Assembly (NCBI GenBank): GCA_008508345.1
Contig: QNGE01001709.1
Span: 65,715-129,714 of the forward strand
From: Paragonimus westermani
Taxonomy: Eukaryota > Platyhelminthes > Trematoda > Plagiorchiida > Troglotrematidae
DNA: 64,000 nucleotides
Reading direction: 5' to 3'
In this document: piece after piece, positions 22,814 to 36,386 of the stretch
Position numbering within the stretch: position 1 is the first letter of the stretch
How the letters are laid out: the number at the start of each line of letters is the position of its first letter
Position numbers and translations under genes: made by a program
The notes under the pieces: model-generated
Database searches by the model: none
What the model saw: the letters and a program-made list of their open reading frames with translations, nothing else
What the model was told of the DNA's origin: nothing

Positions 22814-24081
22814 GTAATACCCGTTTGCGTTTTCAGTACTACACTATGCAAAAACAAGACCGTCCGAATTTGGTACACAAACAGTGTCAAAAAAATAGCG
22901 AAATGACTCTGTGGTTATGTTTTGTAACAACACAAGCATTGTTAAGTACAGCAGTATTCAGATCAATCTTATTTACACCGTAACTTGTAAACTAAATTCA
23001 CGTGCTTCACCGATCATATTTTCTTAATAAACGCAATGTTTCAATGTTGAACAGATCTCACGCCACGACGACAAAAACCAAACGATTACCGCCAAAACAA
23101 AGCTTCGCGACCAAAGTCAAGTGCAGTCACAGAATCCAATTCGACCCTGTTGTGTTCGAATTCCACGTTCCCCAATAGTAAATCTCACCCTTCCAAGTTC
23201 AACAACCGAAAGAAACTCGGAACGAACGAGGTAAACCCTTCAATTTATCCATCGCCAGTACATTTATTTCGCAACCAAATAACAACCGAAAATGAAGGAA
23301 AACACAAAAAGCATAGTTTATGCAACGTTCATCTTAAACAGTAAAATAATCTACCTATGTCCAAGGTCGATCAGGTAGACGCCAAAATTTTTAGAGTTCA
23401 GCAAATTGGACAAGCAAGTGACAACTGACAGGGCGAATTCAACGTCCACTAAAATGTGCTCTCAGTTGATGTACATACAAGTTTATCACAGAAACGTTTT
23501 CAGCACAAATTGTAAACGTCTATATCATGATTCATTAATCAAAGATCAAACGCATTTCGTCTGACTCTTTGTATTTGGCGACCTGATGAGATAAAATCTA
23601 GTGAAAACACTCAACTAACGACTCACACTTTTTACAAGCGCTAAAGTTGTCTTTAGCGTTCTGACCTACCATAGGCTAATATGTCTGCGGAAATGTTTCG
23701 GGGAAAATGTATCACTTCCAGTTTAGTAACACCAACTACTACGTCTTGTTGTACGCCTCTGCAACTGCAAGTCATACTGTGCAAATGATCCAACATGTTT
23801 TTTGTTCTAGCTCTATAACTCATTGAGTAGTGCAAATTATTTCCGCACCAAAATGACAATTCTGCTTTCTATGTGATGGTTGAAGCGTTCAATACAAGAC
23901 TTAAGAGGTCTTTTTCCCTTACTTTAAGTTTTCTGTGATAGCCGTGTTCGGATGAGCTAAATGGCTTCCAATAAACCTGTTCGATATGTGCGGTGACAGT
24001 GAGAAGTGTAAGTAAAAATTGTTTCGTCCTAAGTTCCGATAACCTCTATTCTTTTTTGCTTACACGTTTTACAATGTTCAG

Positions 24082-24488
24082 CTGCAGATTTCTAGCACAC
24101 GTCCATCAGAGCAGACAAAATCGGCTGACCAAACTACAGCGAAATCATTTAAAGTATATCGAACCACCCGCACTCCATCACAACCTTTGAATATATCTGG
24201 TTACACAGCTAGTCGCACCACCACTTTGAAGAAAGTAACTGCAAAACACCGCTCCATACTAAGACCGTCGCAATCTGCCACCTACGTTTGGAACAAGCAT
24301 TCTATATATAAGCAGACTGCAACCAGGAACCCGGTTCGTGGAATGGGGGGTGTAAGGTCCATTTTGAAGATGTCGGAGGCACCCATGAGGAGGTCTGATG
24401 TTGGAGTTAATACCGATCATGACAAAAAGCAGACTCAACCAGAAACGTCGGAGGCACCGATAACTTATCATGAATACCTAAAAGAGGT
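24082..24488 (+). CDS. Exon, basic low-structure segment of the long plus-strand gene
   Basis: After TTACAATGTTCAG, 135 codons are open in phase 0 and end in phase 2 at GAGGT|GTAAGT, a consensus donor. The product is rich in Arg, Lys, Thr and Ser (RTTTLKKVTAKHRSILRPS; RNPVRGMGGVRSILKMSEAP) and looks disordered. A motif SEAP recurs (MSEAPMRR, TSEAPITY), suggesting a small internal repeat. A second acceptor 6 bp downstream would drop two residues. Confidence 0.65.
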
Positions 24489-27431
24489 GTAAGTTGTGTG
24501 ACCACAATTCGTTATTAGCTGTCTGTCTCAGATTTTATTTTGTGAGTTACCAAATTTCTGGATATGCTAAATTTTATACATTTACTATGCAGTGGGGTTG
24601 CGAACTCGATATCTTAGTGTTTTCTATTATTTCATTGTTGACATTTTTATCAGCCCATCTAAGAAGATTTTTGACACTTAACCAACTCGATTGATGCAAC
24701 AAACACTTGTAAAGTAAATGTTTCGAGAAATAATATCCATATAGCGCTCATTCAACTAGAAAAAGTACAAACACTAATGTGCTACATAAACTTACTCAGT
24801 AGACTGGAGTACACGAAATGCATGTTGTCAAGTCTTTTGCTCCATTTCCCCACTTTTCCCAGTCTATTATCTTCTTACGTTTTTCAGATCAAACGTCCCC
24901 AAACGACTATGTTCCAGATGCAGTGATGAAATATTTTTTCATGAAATATTAGCGCATTTATAATGCTTTCTTCTGAATAATGGTTAAGCCACTGGCATAA
25001 CATCCGTTACTGAGAGACACACGGCGTTAAGTGATTACGGCACGTGGGTCTTAATAATTGGAACTAGAGTAAAGATGGGTGGTCAGATTGAGAAAGAAAA
25101 CCCCAACGTTCTACCGTTATTGTTCTGGATGAAATTGGTCACCTGAGGTTTGTGGACTATTCGTCGATTTAGTCGACTGATCAACATGACCCAATTGGGA
25201 CAAGAACTTGGTAGTCTGTAGCCTGTGAATAAAAGTGTTCACACCAAGACGCATCGGCGGTCGTTAAAGCTAAGAAATAGCGAACACAGTCTGGTATTCA
25301 AAAAATCGGGATATCAAGAGGAGAGAAGAACATGGACGACATTGATCGGTTTCCGTAAACTTCATCCTTTTAGTTCTACAGCACATAAATCACTGGTTTC
25401 AATGATCATGTACAGTGCCTACGTGGCACAAAAATTTCCCAGAATATCGCTATATATATAGATTGTTAGTGTTTCTCCAGAAAATTTAATTAAACAGTGT
25501 AAAATTCCTCAAAGTAGTCACCAAAAGTACTGCACTCAACAATCTTGGTTTTGTTGGTTGGTTATCAAGCTAAACGCACCAAACTAACGCAGCATTGACA
25601 AATTACAAAGAGAGCAAGCGGACTAATAAGGTTAACCTAAGCAATGTCAAGCAGCGAGCAAGAAGCCATTTGAGCGATGAATTTCGCGAGGTCTACAGAA
25701 TAAGAGTTTGGCCAAGGTAGATTCAAAGTATAAAGGGTTTCAGACCCAAAGGAAAAATTCGTGAATGAGAATTCTAACGACGGCTTTAGGTGTGGACAGG
25801 AACGGAAGTGTCATCACTTAAAACTCGACTATTTTAACTCAACCGATTGATTCTGTTACATTGACAGAGCAACCACATCCCGCCAGGAGTGATGATGTCT
25901 CGCCATTGATGGACTCCATTCCTTATCTGTTCGACGAAGATGGGTGTTGCTAATAAAACGGTTCGAATGAGCACTTGGTCATGTGGCCAACATAACTGAC
26001 GGAATTTATTAAGATATACGCAGAAATGTTATAATGCATAATGTGAAAAGCACCTAAGAGGGAGATGAGGAAGCCATCCAGTTGAATAATTCGTCCAGTC
26101 TGATTGACACGCAGTCGTTATATGTTTCTGAGGCTAGCAGCATGGGAGAATTGGACACTTGAAAATGTTTAGTTGTTCTACAAGCTAGCATCCATAATGA
26201 TGTGAGTTGAGTTTTAGCTCAAATTAGTCGCCGTGAAATACTAAGTTGATGACGATCGGCGTGTTAACGCACTGACAAATACATTGGCCATCTCGGATAA
26301 CAGAAATGCTAAGACTAAGCACAGTCTCTGAAGGACAAGCTGAAGCTCTACTGCGATGATTCACAGAATGCCTATGGTTTGTTTCGTACATCACATAACA
26401 CATTTCATTTAGAGTGAAACCAAGTACCCGTAGTAGGACAAAAAATTAATGAGGACTTCGACTAAGTCTGCTACTACAGTTGCTGCACTGCTCGATAGCT
26501 AATATGAAGTGAGTGATGAGTTCGTTGAATAAAACTGGAGAATGAGAGCAATTACCAGAAGCAACAAATGGAAAAGTTGCACTACAATATTTTGCTACGG
26601 CAGATAACAAAATTTCGAGCACATATTAGCACACAACGCTGTATCACAACGATAAACATGTCGGAAATAAGTCAGTCAGCGTAAACGTCCTCTAGTACCA
26701 CTGTGATAGGTTCTCAAGAGGAGTAGAAATTTCGGGTAGCAGAAATCATTTGACATGCAAGTAAGTAGTTCCAATCGAACAATGTGCCTGAGCGAGTATG
26801 GTGAATGGCTACGATGCCTATGACACTTGCGAATGCATGGCAGATTACGCTCACTCCACAGCTCATGGTATGAGGAATGAGTAAATGGCAGTATTGTGAG
26901 AGCCGGTTCGTCCCCCATTGTCTTGTCAATTCGAGTTATGTGGTCCTGATGATCGTCAGTATATCGTGCATCAGGTATCACGCACTGTTCATCACTGACT
27001 GTAATGTCACCGCCTTTGGTAAACAGGAATTGCGGCAATACCATAAGCTCCTTATTCAATACGTATCCAAATGTGTACAACCTAAACCCAAGATTCTTAA
27101 TCATGCTGTAATACAAAGCATAATGCATATTACGTTTGCCACAACAGGCTTGAGAACAAGAATTAGGCGTTTCGATTAAGCAAAGTGATCAGGTCACAAA
27201 ACTGACTGACCTGTTGAAATCCATAACGTCCTTCGTAGTGGAGTTCACCGAACCTTGTGACCTGAGTGAGGGTCTGGGAGAGAGGTGCCGCAGACAGATT
27301 CGTCATGACCAAAGAACGAGGAAAGGTGAGCTTTTGGAAACCGTGATCGTCTGTTGCGTCAGAATTCTTCACCTGTGTCAGTTTTCTTTTTTGATATCAT
27401 GACTGCACGGTGAATAAACCATTTTATACAA
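24489..27431. other. Intron sequence, no feature recognised
   Basis: Lies between two exons of the plus-strand gene. The longest open frame (minus 26676-27128, 150 codons) has no family resemblance and no splice context. No repeat family is recognised. Confidence 0.45.
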
Positions 27432-27716
27432 GACCACTGTCGCTTGTGTGCAATGATTAGGTTAGCCGATCGTCTCGAGAGGAGTCAGTAAGTGTTCTGT
27501 TAGCTCCACGCGATAACCCCGCAATTAGAACTTTCGAGACAGGTCGAAATCACTGATCTCATCAAATCAAATCCCCGTCTACTTATCACTTAACAAGTTT
27601 CAACAGATCAGTGGTCTCGATCTGTCTCGGGAATCCTAATCGCGGGTTTATCGTCTTCTCTCGGGACGATCGGGCAACCTGGTCATTGCTCACATACGAC
27701 AGTGGTTGAGCGCTCA
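27432..27716. repeat. Imperfect 285-bp palindrome (fold-back repeat)
   Basis: The left half (from ACCACTGTCGCTTGTGTGCA, through CCGATCGTCTCGAGAGG, CGCGATAACCCCGCAATTAG and AGGTCGAAATCACTGATCT) is matched in order by the reverse complement of the right half. Arms are about 110-128 bp with mismatches, plus an extra 25-bp piece in the left arm at about 27485-27508. The loop is roughly 45 bp around 27560-27604. It abuts the SINE that begins at about 27718. It could be a MITE-like element or a source of a long hairpin RNA; it encodes no protein. Confidence 0.8.
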
Positions 27717-27717
27717 G

Positions 27718-27985
27718 ATATGATAATTCCGTCGTGTCTAACGTGAGGTCAGTGACGTGGTGGTCAACATGGTTGCCTCATGAAAGCGTGAATGGATTTC
27801 ACATCCCGGCCGTAGCAAGGATATGTACTACTGACGAGCTCTAATGAGTGCGAAACTCGAGTCTAGTGCTTCTTTTCGAAAAAGGCTGAGTGGAAATTCT
27901 ATCTTAACGCGCAGGCCCCGATCAGGTATGAGTGATGTTCAACGTTAAGATAAACGAAATCCCTGACTACCCGTCAGTAATTATA
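27718..27985 (+). repeat. tRNA-derived SINE, copy 2
   Basis: Similar to copy 1 along its whole length: shared GTCGTGTCTAA start, TGGTGGTCAACATGGTTGCC, the GAGCTCTAATGAG body, GTCTAGTGCTTCTTTTCGAA, and a CCCTGACTACCCGTCAGTAA end. The B-box-like part is degraded here (GATTTCACATCCC), so this copy is probably not transcribed by RNA polymerase III. Confidence 0.75.
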
Positions 27986-29131
27986 ATATGTTGAATTTTT
28001 GTGCATGGAAGCAATGGATACTTATGAAGTACTCTTGCTGTGTGCTAGTAATGCACCAATAACAGCCGCTTCACCAACTTACTAAACCTGATACCACAGT
28101 ATCTACACAGCATATAAAATCCTATCGGAATAAACTTTCAACCGGGCGGTAAAACCGAAAGCGTTTTTACACTGAAAAGGCCTAGAATCACTAAGTTGTT
28201 TCCCGGCGATGCAAACATACCTCCCATTAAATTTGTGCACTGGGAAGCACGAAAGCGGAAGTAGGATACTCGTAGCTACTCCAGTGGTTTTCACCATGTC
28301 AAGTAAAAATTTGGACGAACGATTATAACTCATTTTATCGTATCAGAGACGTCGGATGATGGCAAAAATGATAATAGCATTTAATGTGACCAAGTCACTC
28401 GCATGCGTGGTTTGTGAAGATCGCCCACTATGGTTGTATGCGAACGTCTTCAGCGCTACAGGTAAAGTAGAAGCCATCCATCTTTACTAAACTCAGAGCA
28501 AAACCTTGTGTATCATTTTAGTTGTTACTCTTTGTCTGATTACACAAATTTACGTTAAACTAAAAAAAATTTCTACAGCTTTCTATTTTGAACAAAAATG
28601 CCCCTTGACCACGGATATCTTTGTAAGAGTACAGTGGTTGCTAAAGCACTTCAAAAATCATCTTTCGCTCCCGATAACCTTTGTTTGTTATGGTTGGGAC
28701 GACTACACCGAAAATCAACCGTTGACAAGAAACTTGCTCCTCTGGTGTCTTTCAGATAGGCGAGAAATGAAAGGTAAAACTGCTAGTTTGCAGAAGGTTG
28801 TCGGATAGAATCGATAGGTGCTTGGTATCAAGAATAGAAGAATCTGAATCACATTGGGTTCAAGGACTGACCAAAACAAGATGTACACTCCAGCTTCATT
28901 TATAATCCGACATATTTTATCGAGTCACAGGGTGAAACTGTCCCATTTTTATCCAGATTTCTTCAGTGAAACCTTCTTCTTCAAAATTAGCTGTGATCGT
29001 GACGTTTCGTAATTGTGAATCTGTTGTGTGCTCATAAACAATCATCCGTAGACCCTAGTTTACTTGGATCTAAACACGAAACATCTGTCGTTTATGTACA
29101 TTGTAGTCTGTTTATTTTCAAAACCATGCAG

Positions 29132-29444
29132 CTCGCCGTTTAACCAGGAATACGAAGTTTTGTATCAACTTGCCAGCAGTTTAATTGAAGACGCTTTGCA
29201 CAGCACCATCGTCGCGAGTGGACGCAATATGCTACAAGCTGTTTGGGAGAATGTGCAAGATCAATACAGAAGTGAACCGGCATCAATATCAAGTGATTCA
29301 ATAAATCCTGTCACCATGGATTCTTGTGCCAGTTCTCATCCCCTAACAATTTCCATTAACGTCGGTGGGTGTCACAGCGGACAATATTCGACACATGACA
29401 CAAACGTTTTTCCACAGAAGACTGAAGCGTCGTTTGGCATACGC
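29132..29444 (+). CDS. Exon of the long plus-strand gene, with an AKAP-like amphipathic helix
   Basis: A T-rich acceptor ending CCATGCAG opens this exon with one base completing the codon split at 24488. It ends at CGC|GTAAGT in phase 0. Near its start is YQLASSLIEDALHSTIVAS, an amphipathic helix with hydrophobic pairs spaced every four residues, the pattern of protein kinase A anchoring helices. The rest is polar and Ser-rich (EPASISSDSINPVTMDS). The anchoring idea is inference from pattern only. The exon itself is well supported by both splice sites and by phase. Confidence 0.68.
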
Positions 29445-32400
29445 GTAAGTATAGAGCTGATGGTATATAATTTGCTAATGATCGTGAGGTACACTTGGTA
29501 ATTACAGACCGTTCATTATGGGATAAATATTCACTGAGCTCCCAAGACTCGATGGTACAAAATTTGGTCACATGTCCTTCTGATGTTTGCCACCTAACAG
29601 TATACTTGAGAAATAGAATGTTCTTTAGTTTTGAGCTTTAGAATGAACGTAGATTAACGAATTTTGTGACCGTTCTAACAGGAAGAAATTTTCTACACTG
29701 TTCATAGGAACATACAGTTCACAAAAGTCTGCATGGCCTATCCGACTACATTTCGCTCCACCTTTACAAGGGCATATTGCATTTAACATGGCCTATACAG
29801 CGACATCAAACAGATAGCCAATAATACTCCATGTGAAATCGCACACGGCTGGTTGTATCCGTTTCCGGACTAATCTGTTAGTAACCGAAACCAGCGGATG
29901 TCATCGGACAAACTTCACAACAATTGGCTTGCAGTAAACTGCCGGCGATTCTGCTCACACCTCGTATGCAGTATGGACCCTAACCAGCAAGACAGGTCAG
30001 GGTGTGAGTGGAAGCCATCATAGTCCAGCTGCACAATGCTGGTTGGCCAAATGGCAGACTGATAGGAAGGTGGAAAACTTATTTCTCAGAAACAGCAAAG
30101 TGCAACGGCTCCTAGAGAAAAGTCTGCATCATCAAGCAAGATATCGAATATATAATACAAGAGGAAATACATTTTACAGAAATATAGGAATGCGGCTGAA
30201 AGATGGTTTGGATAAAAACTTAAGTTTACACTGAGACTTGACATTAGACCTTGAGCACACTGTGTTCTGTCAAAACTTAAGGACGTGAAAGATAACAGAC
30301 CACTCCGACTAGACTGCTAAACCGCCCCAAACTGGTTCATTAAAGTCGCCCAAGAGAAACAGTCTGTTACTTACTGGAGATGACTAGAATTTCGAGGAGA
30401 CTTGATTATGGAAGAATTGTTTTGTATAGGCCATGCAGCACACAGCTGGATCGTAAGGACCAAGAAACGCAACAGGTCTACCTCGACCGAGTCCCAGGCG
30501 CACAGATATCATTCGGGAGCAGACGCCGTGCAGTGCAACTCCAGGCGAGGCTTTGATGCGATTTGCGACTGTGAGACAGACATCGTATACCCGAACACTA
30601 GCTGTAGAACCCATTGAGTAGAATATATAACCAGCGATTTCCGACCGGAGCCTACTTCGAACACTAAACAGTCTCATCCAGACCTGTGACCATAATGATG
30701 TGGAGGTTTAGGTCCACTGAGATTAGTACGGTGTGGTTTTCCGGTCGTCCCATGTTGCACCAACCAAAGAATATATGTAGACTTCACGCTCCAAACTCTT
30801 TCCTTCGACGCCGAGCACATTCAAGGGATGAAAGGAAATAGGATTTTCTTGGGGAACCCCATCCGCAGTGACTGGTTCGAACGTCTGTCTCACTTTTCAG
30901 TGAGAGCAGTGAGGCGTCTCCCTAATGTGACTGATGCGCTTCACCCAGCCACGGTTGCTTTGGTTCGGTGTTCACCCAAAGGGTTAGAATGACTAAAGAT
31001 ATTCAACCACGCGGGATCTGACTGATAGGTCTACCTTTTGGAAAACTGAGACCATGTTTGGCTCGAAAAGTATGAATAAATTGTTTCCAATATGAAAAAG
31101 CGCATCCCTGGTTTTGATTAGAAACTAAACATGGAATTCTAATGGAGATGGAAAATTCCCAAGGCACACTGTTTAGAATCTTGGGGTCGTGGTTCACAGA
31201 CAACGATGGACAGTCGATCAGTTGTTAGCGCTTTTATGCACCACTCAAAAGGTAAAGCTGTTTCCTAAGTACCCTTTTATTTATAAGACCGGTAGATTGA
31301 TGTGTGTACGTCTTGGTTAAACAGATGCACAATTTCCTTGAGGCTCAACAGCGTTTCGCTAACATTATGAAAAGTTTGCTCCTACTTTGTCATGTTGAGC
31401 TTGGGATTTCCGGTCGAGAACCAGTGACGAAGGCCAGAACGATTACCAAAGTCACGTTCGGCTTATTGCTGTGCACTTCTAGTATGTCCTTCCCATACAG
31501 AGAGGCCCGAAAACGCGTCCACGTGCTAGGTAATGCTATCCTTATTAAGGCCCAGAGGGAAGTGCCCTCTCTTGGTTCGAAGCTGTAGACCCTCAACGGG
31601 TCGATAGGTTGTAAGTTTAGGTTCAGCTTGACAACCCGTATGATTTGAGGATCTTGGAACCTACAGGAATGGAAAGCGTTAGCTGGTTTGAATCGACATT
31701 AGCAGACATATCATATAGGTTTTTTTTCATTGCCGGTTCACCAGCACTGCCGTCTGATATCTTGCTGCTACTGATCAGTCGAAGGAAACGAACGATACTG
31801 TACTTTTGAAAATTGACCAGTCCTGGTATTGTTATTATGTGCAAAACCAGTATGCAGAAGATGACCACCATTCGGATAACCTAAAACAGATTTATTCTCG
31901 ATGTCACATTGGAGAAAATCGTGGCGATAGAACCCACCCTATTGCAGTCATGAATTCATGAGGGACCCGGTACGGATGGTTGAAACCAGGTGAAAGTCAA
32001 ACACCAAGCTCGATGACACATCTGAAATACGCAACGAAACCGTTAAGCTAGGCTTAAACTTATCTGTGGACGTGTCCCTTACCACCATCTCGTGCGTCGG
32101 CCATTTGAAGTGCTCGATCCAGTTCAAAAACATTCCGTGAATAAATTGTGTAGATTATTCATTCGACCCAGTACATATGCTAGACTGAGTCTCTGTACGT
32201 TCAAAAACAATGCGGTCAGTTGATGTGTAATCACTGTTATTCCCTGTGATTTTATTTCACTTCATAACGGTCAACTGACTGTTCTTTTCGACTGTCTTAC
32301 ACAACTCAACTACTTGTACACGGAAAACATTCTTTTGGCGAGTGATTTCCTTGAAATGATCGAACTGCATGGTTCAAAGTGCATTTTCAAGATTACATAG

Positions 32401-33833
32401 TAAGAAATGCATGTCGAAGATGAATTGACTTTACTGATGGAGACAATTTCACTTCTTTTTCAAACAGACATCTCAGTCAATCACAGTTACCTGTTATTTA
32501 TGGAACAAACGAACAATAATCTATGGTTTCTAACCCCTTTACTTACGAGGCCTCATGAAGACACTCCGCTGCGTTCGATTTATCGATTGCCAGTAACTTC
32601 AGTTCTATAGCTTCTCAGGCATGGTCCGGTCGAAACTTTGTTTGGCACAACCCAATAGGTTTTCACAAATGGCCATCTGATACAAGAATAACCGCACTGG
32701 ATGCTGACCGATATATGAAGAAACTTACATACATTCGTAGTAAGAAAGATTCGGAGAAAACTGAAGTCTACGTTCACTAAACTACAGCTCAAGAAGGACT
32801 GTTTATAAACTGTAATGCGTCGTCAGATTTAATGTTCTATGGATCTCAGGCAACCTGTAGACAAGCTGTGTCATTCAATCAAGTCGGAGGGTTAATTATG
32901 GAAACACTAGACGTGATGCTCTCAAGTAGTCCGCCTCACCTGCCGAATATACGATCGCTTGCAGTTGCAGTGACGTTTACATTGACAGAATCAATTAAGG
33001 TCTGCGTTAACGAATGTCCACTCATCTTTCTCAACTGGATGGTTCAGTCTGCTTGCGAAGTAACAGCCAAACAAGCAACCCAACATCGTCGCTCTTGACG
33101 CGCCTCTGGGCAACCAGCCACAGTAATATCCTAGTTAGGCCAGTAACTCTGTTGATGTGAGATCAAAACCTTATTTCGCGTTATCAGTGAAGCATTATGG
33201 GTCAGACAAACAAACTTGGTTTGTGCCCAAAACTTACTGATTCATGTTGCTCACCCCCTACAGTACAGGATTTTAGCTTCAAACTCGCTCCGTTCAATTA
33301 CCGTTACTATTCACTTTCGTTGCATATTCCGTTTGTGATAGAGTTCAACTGACAATGTAAATCGATACTTTAGCAACCCTCAACATCTGCCCTGTTATTT
33401 TGACAAATAGACCTCCTTATGGAGGATAGAGATAAAAACTGTTATAAAGAATTTGCGTAAATTGATAAGCTTTCGTGTACAAAGAGTATCTTTGTACTTG
33501 TAACCTGATCCACAGACGTGTAAAAATTTATCCCGGCTAACCATTAAACATGAAGAAACCTCGACTTATGCTACAAGAAACCAGAAGCTGTGGAAAATGG
33601 CTCGTTGTTGTGGGTTTCCCTAAAAGTAGCAGTACTTTATTTGAAAGTATGCCTGTTAACCGCGCTACCAGTTCATTATTCTGGATCAATTTTTGAGCCG
33701 CCTCAATAAGAACCTATCAACTTGGTGGAAACCACTTTGGCGTGACCGTGAATAGACCTTACTTTAGGGGACCACTTTGTCTCAAGATCATTAGTATACA
33801 TCACAAGTTTCATTGCGACATCTCCACCCTCAG
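29445..33833. other. Intron sequence, no feature recognised
   Basis: Between two exons of the plus-strand gene. Open frames at 30004-30234, 31304-31588 and 32832-33098 show no family similarity or splice context. A stretch around 31400-31600 is open on both strands and may be a decayed repeat that I cannot name. Confidence 0.4.
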
Positions 33834-34616
33834 GGAGTTTTACCGATGAGTCTGCAGTCGCTAGCCATTCTGAACGGACACGAACTGACAAAAAGAGAGG
33901 AAATAAAGCGTAGATTGGACCTGATCATGTCACGGTTGAGGGATATTCCGGAATCCGATAAACATCCGGCAGATGTCCCAGAATGTTCAGCTGCACTCCC
34001 ATCCACTCACTTAGCAGAAGATAAAAAATTATATCAGTCAGTTGACTATCGAGAGGATCCATGGAAAGATTCCGTTCTTTCTATGCCATTCGGTTTGCGA
34101 ACCAGTGTTCATTTTCTTTCTCGATCAACTTCGTTGCAATCTACGGATCCGCTAATGATCAGTACTCCGGACAAATGCATCGAGTACACTGTTGGCAGTG
34201 GTCAGTTACAAACATTGAATCCGGAACAGTATATAGTTATTCGCTCAGACGCCGTGCAAATGCGACTACCACCGATACCCACGTTCACAGCTCAGCCTTC
34301 CAATCGAGCGAATGTAGTTGCTAATCTACTGGCTTCTGGTCGACTGGATGTTCGAAGTAGGGCGGCAACGATTCTGTTAAACCTGGCTTCTGGTCGTTCT
34401 CCTGTGGATGGACTGCGATGCCAGAACGCATCGAACAGTAATGGAGAAGATTCTTGTGGCAAGTCAAATGTTTTTACATTACACGGTTTATACCCTATTA
34501 AATGTAAGGTCACATCAGCTTTGGGAACTCCATCAGGTCTGATGGTTCGGAGTTCGAGTTGCACACAATTTACCGTACAGCTGCCTTCGCGGCCTTCTCT
34601 GGGTAACGGGCATCAG
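33834..34616 (+). CDS. Large exon of the long plus-strand gene, unrecognised
   Basis: 261 codons are open from a CTCCACCCTCAG acceptor (phase 0) to CATCAG|GTAGAC (phase 0). It has a charged helical start (LTKREEIKRRLDLIMSRLRD), a middle with SVHFLSRSTSLQSTDPLM, and a later segment SGRLDVRSRAATILLNLASG that may be helical. It matches nothing I can name. An ATG at 33846 could start a shorter protein, but the in-frame acceptor and the upstream exon in the same phase favour an internal exon. Confidence 0.72.
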
Positions 34617-36352
34617 GTAGACTATTGTCAACAATGGTAGCGCTGTATGCTTTTTGAAAAGCTGTTCCACCAGATAATCATTTTTGGTCAGAAATTGATG
34701 TGGGTTTTATCACTCAGCAGGCGCGGTGTCAAACTACATCATTATCAGTTAGCCTCATTTTTACATGTGCGCACTCTCTGCTCAGTATCGATTGTTTAAG
34801 TGTCTTTTAACCGATCACCAGTAAACATTTTACGAATAAACTTCCATACGTGAGAATATTTCACTCTGAGTTCCTCCACACTTGAAGCCATACCGGGAGC
34901 ATCCTATGCTGATGCGATGTTTGAATAGGTGTGAGTTCTTCTCAAAGAAATATAATCTTTTCACATCGAGCTGACTGGAATCGCGTCGAGTCAAAATGAC
35001 TAAATAATAGATGAATGGATGAAAGGTAATTGGTAAACTTTTTCCAACTCGTCGTTGTTAAGGCGTAGGAAAAACAAACTGTTTTATTCATTTCAGGCAA
35101 GTGAAGTATGAGCCAGTACAGCCACCTTAATTTACAAGTCTAGATCGAGAAAAACATATCTCGTATACACGTATTACCTTACTGGCAGAGCGTTGCAGCT
35201 TATTCTCATCATCACTTCACTAAATTGTGTGCATCCGAAATTATTATGTTATCTGTCAAAATGACCCTTCATCAGTATGTGACGGTCAGCAATAACGTTA
35301 CATAGTCGTCTCCGTTCAGGCTGCCATTAAAGTGTTAATTTCCTCTCTGTCGGGGTGAAATTACTATTTGGGGCTTGAAAGAGCCTCATTTAGCCTCAAC
35401 ACGCTAATCATTTACACGAAATCCATCTGGTGGCTTACGGTTTCTCACGCGTAGCCATAGGTGTACATCAAACAAGCAGTTTGTTCAGAATTCAGTAATA
35501 GACACTGGTTTGAGATAATGAAAATTTGACGGACTTTTCGATTTGTACAGTGTCAAATGCAACGGTATGTAATCAACAATGATATAAGCTGCAATTACAA
35601 GTTGCTAACATCTGGGATGTAAATTTTAATCAACTACACGAATTCATATTTGCCATTTTTGCGCATTCTGACTTTTTGCTAGTTCATGGAAGGTTTTGCA
35701 TGTAAACATTTCACCTAGTTTAGGAATTGCAAGTTTTAGACGATGCTGGAGCGTAACAGGTGCACATTTTTTCAACTTTAAAGGCACAAATAGCCCATCG
35801 ACAGTTTCACAAGCCTCCAGCATCTCGTCCACTCAATGTGACTCAATACAGAGTTTCAATACTGCGTACTAAGCCTGTGAAAAACACAGGTATGTTCTTG
35901 TGTATACTTGAATATTATTACTCTGCCTAAATAGGAACATTTATCTTCACATATTTTGTACTTGAGGAAATTGTTCAAATGCAATCCACATTGAAAAAAT
36001 AGACACGAACTCCCTAGAAACTCGTAAGAAAATGACATTTTTCCCACACTTATGTGTGACCGATAAGAGTTTATCGATTAGAGGAGAAATCCTGGGAAAA
36101 TAGTCAAACTTAGACAATAAATTCAAACAGAGATACAGCTTTTGGCTGCCTTGGTTTAGGATAAAATTGAATAGTTCATATTTCCGATATCATTTTTTGT
36201 AGGAATTTCCAATCCGAAGTGACTGCTGTATATTAGATATGAAAACAAAGAAGCACTGATGAATTTGAAAAAAGGTTGCAATGCGGACCTTGGCCACTGA
36301 ATGTATTTTTAATTTTCTTTAGTACGGAATAGTTAAAGGTTTCGTTCTTCAG
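34617..36352. other. Intron sequence, no feature recognised
   Basis: Short minus-strand open frames (for example 35644-35832) have no recognised similarity. No repeats seen. Confidence 0.4.
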
Positions 36353-36386
36353 CTGTTGAAACACATCAATCAGCCGCGGTTGACCT
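36353..36386 (+). CDS. Candidate short exon of the long plus-strand gene (alternatively a terminal exon to 36490)
   Basis: After a TTTCGTTCTTCAG acceptor the frame is open in phase 0 (LLKHINQPRLTCEPVNPDHY) to a TAA at 36488-36490. To connect with the next exon (39097) in phase it must end after ACCT|GTGAAC at 36386. If it does not, it could be a final exon, with an AATAAA at about 36662 as poly(A) signal. Both readings are compatible with the upstream exon, and alternative 3' ends are possible. The opposite strand is also open here (36233-36562) but reads as an odd hydrophobic mix. Confidence 0.4.

Noticed and set aside
26676..27128. 150-codon minus-strand gene
   Set aside because: No splice context, no recognisable motif, odd composition, and alternative frames are open in the same place. 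Treated as chance.
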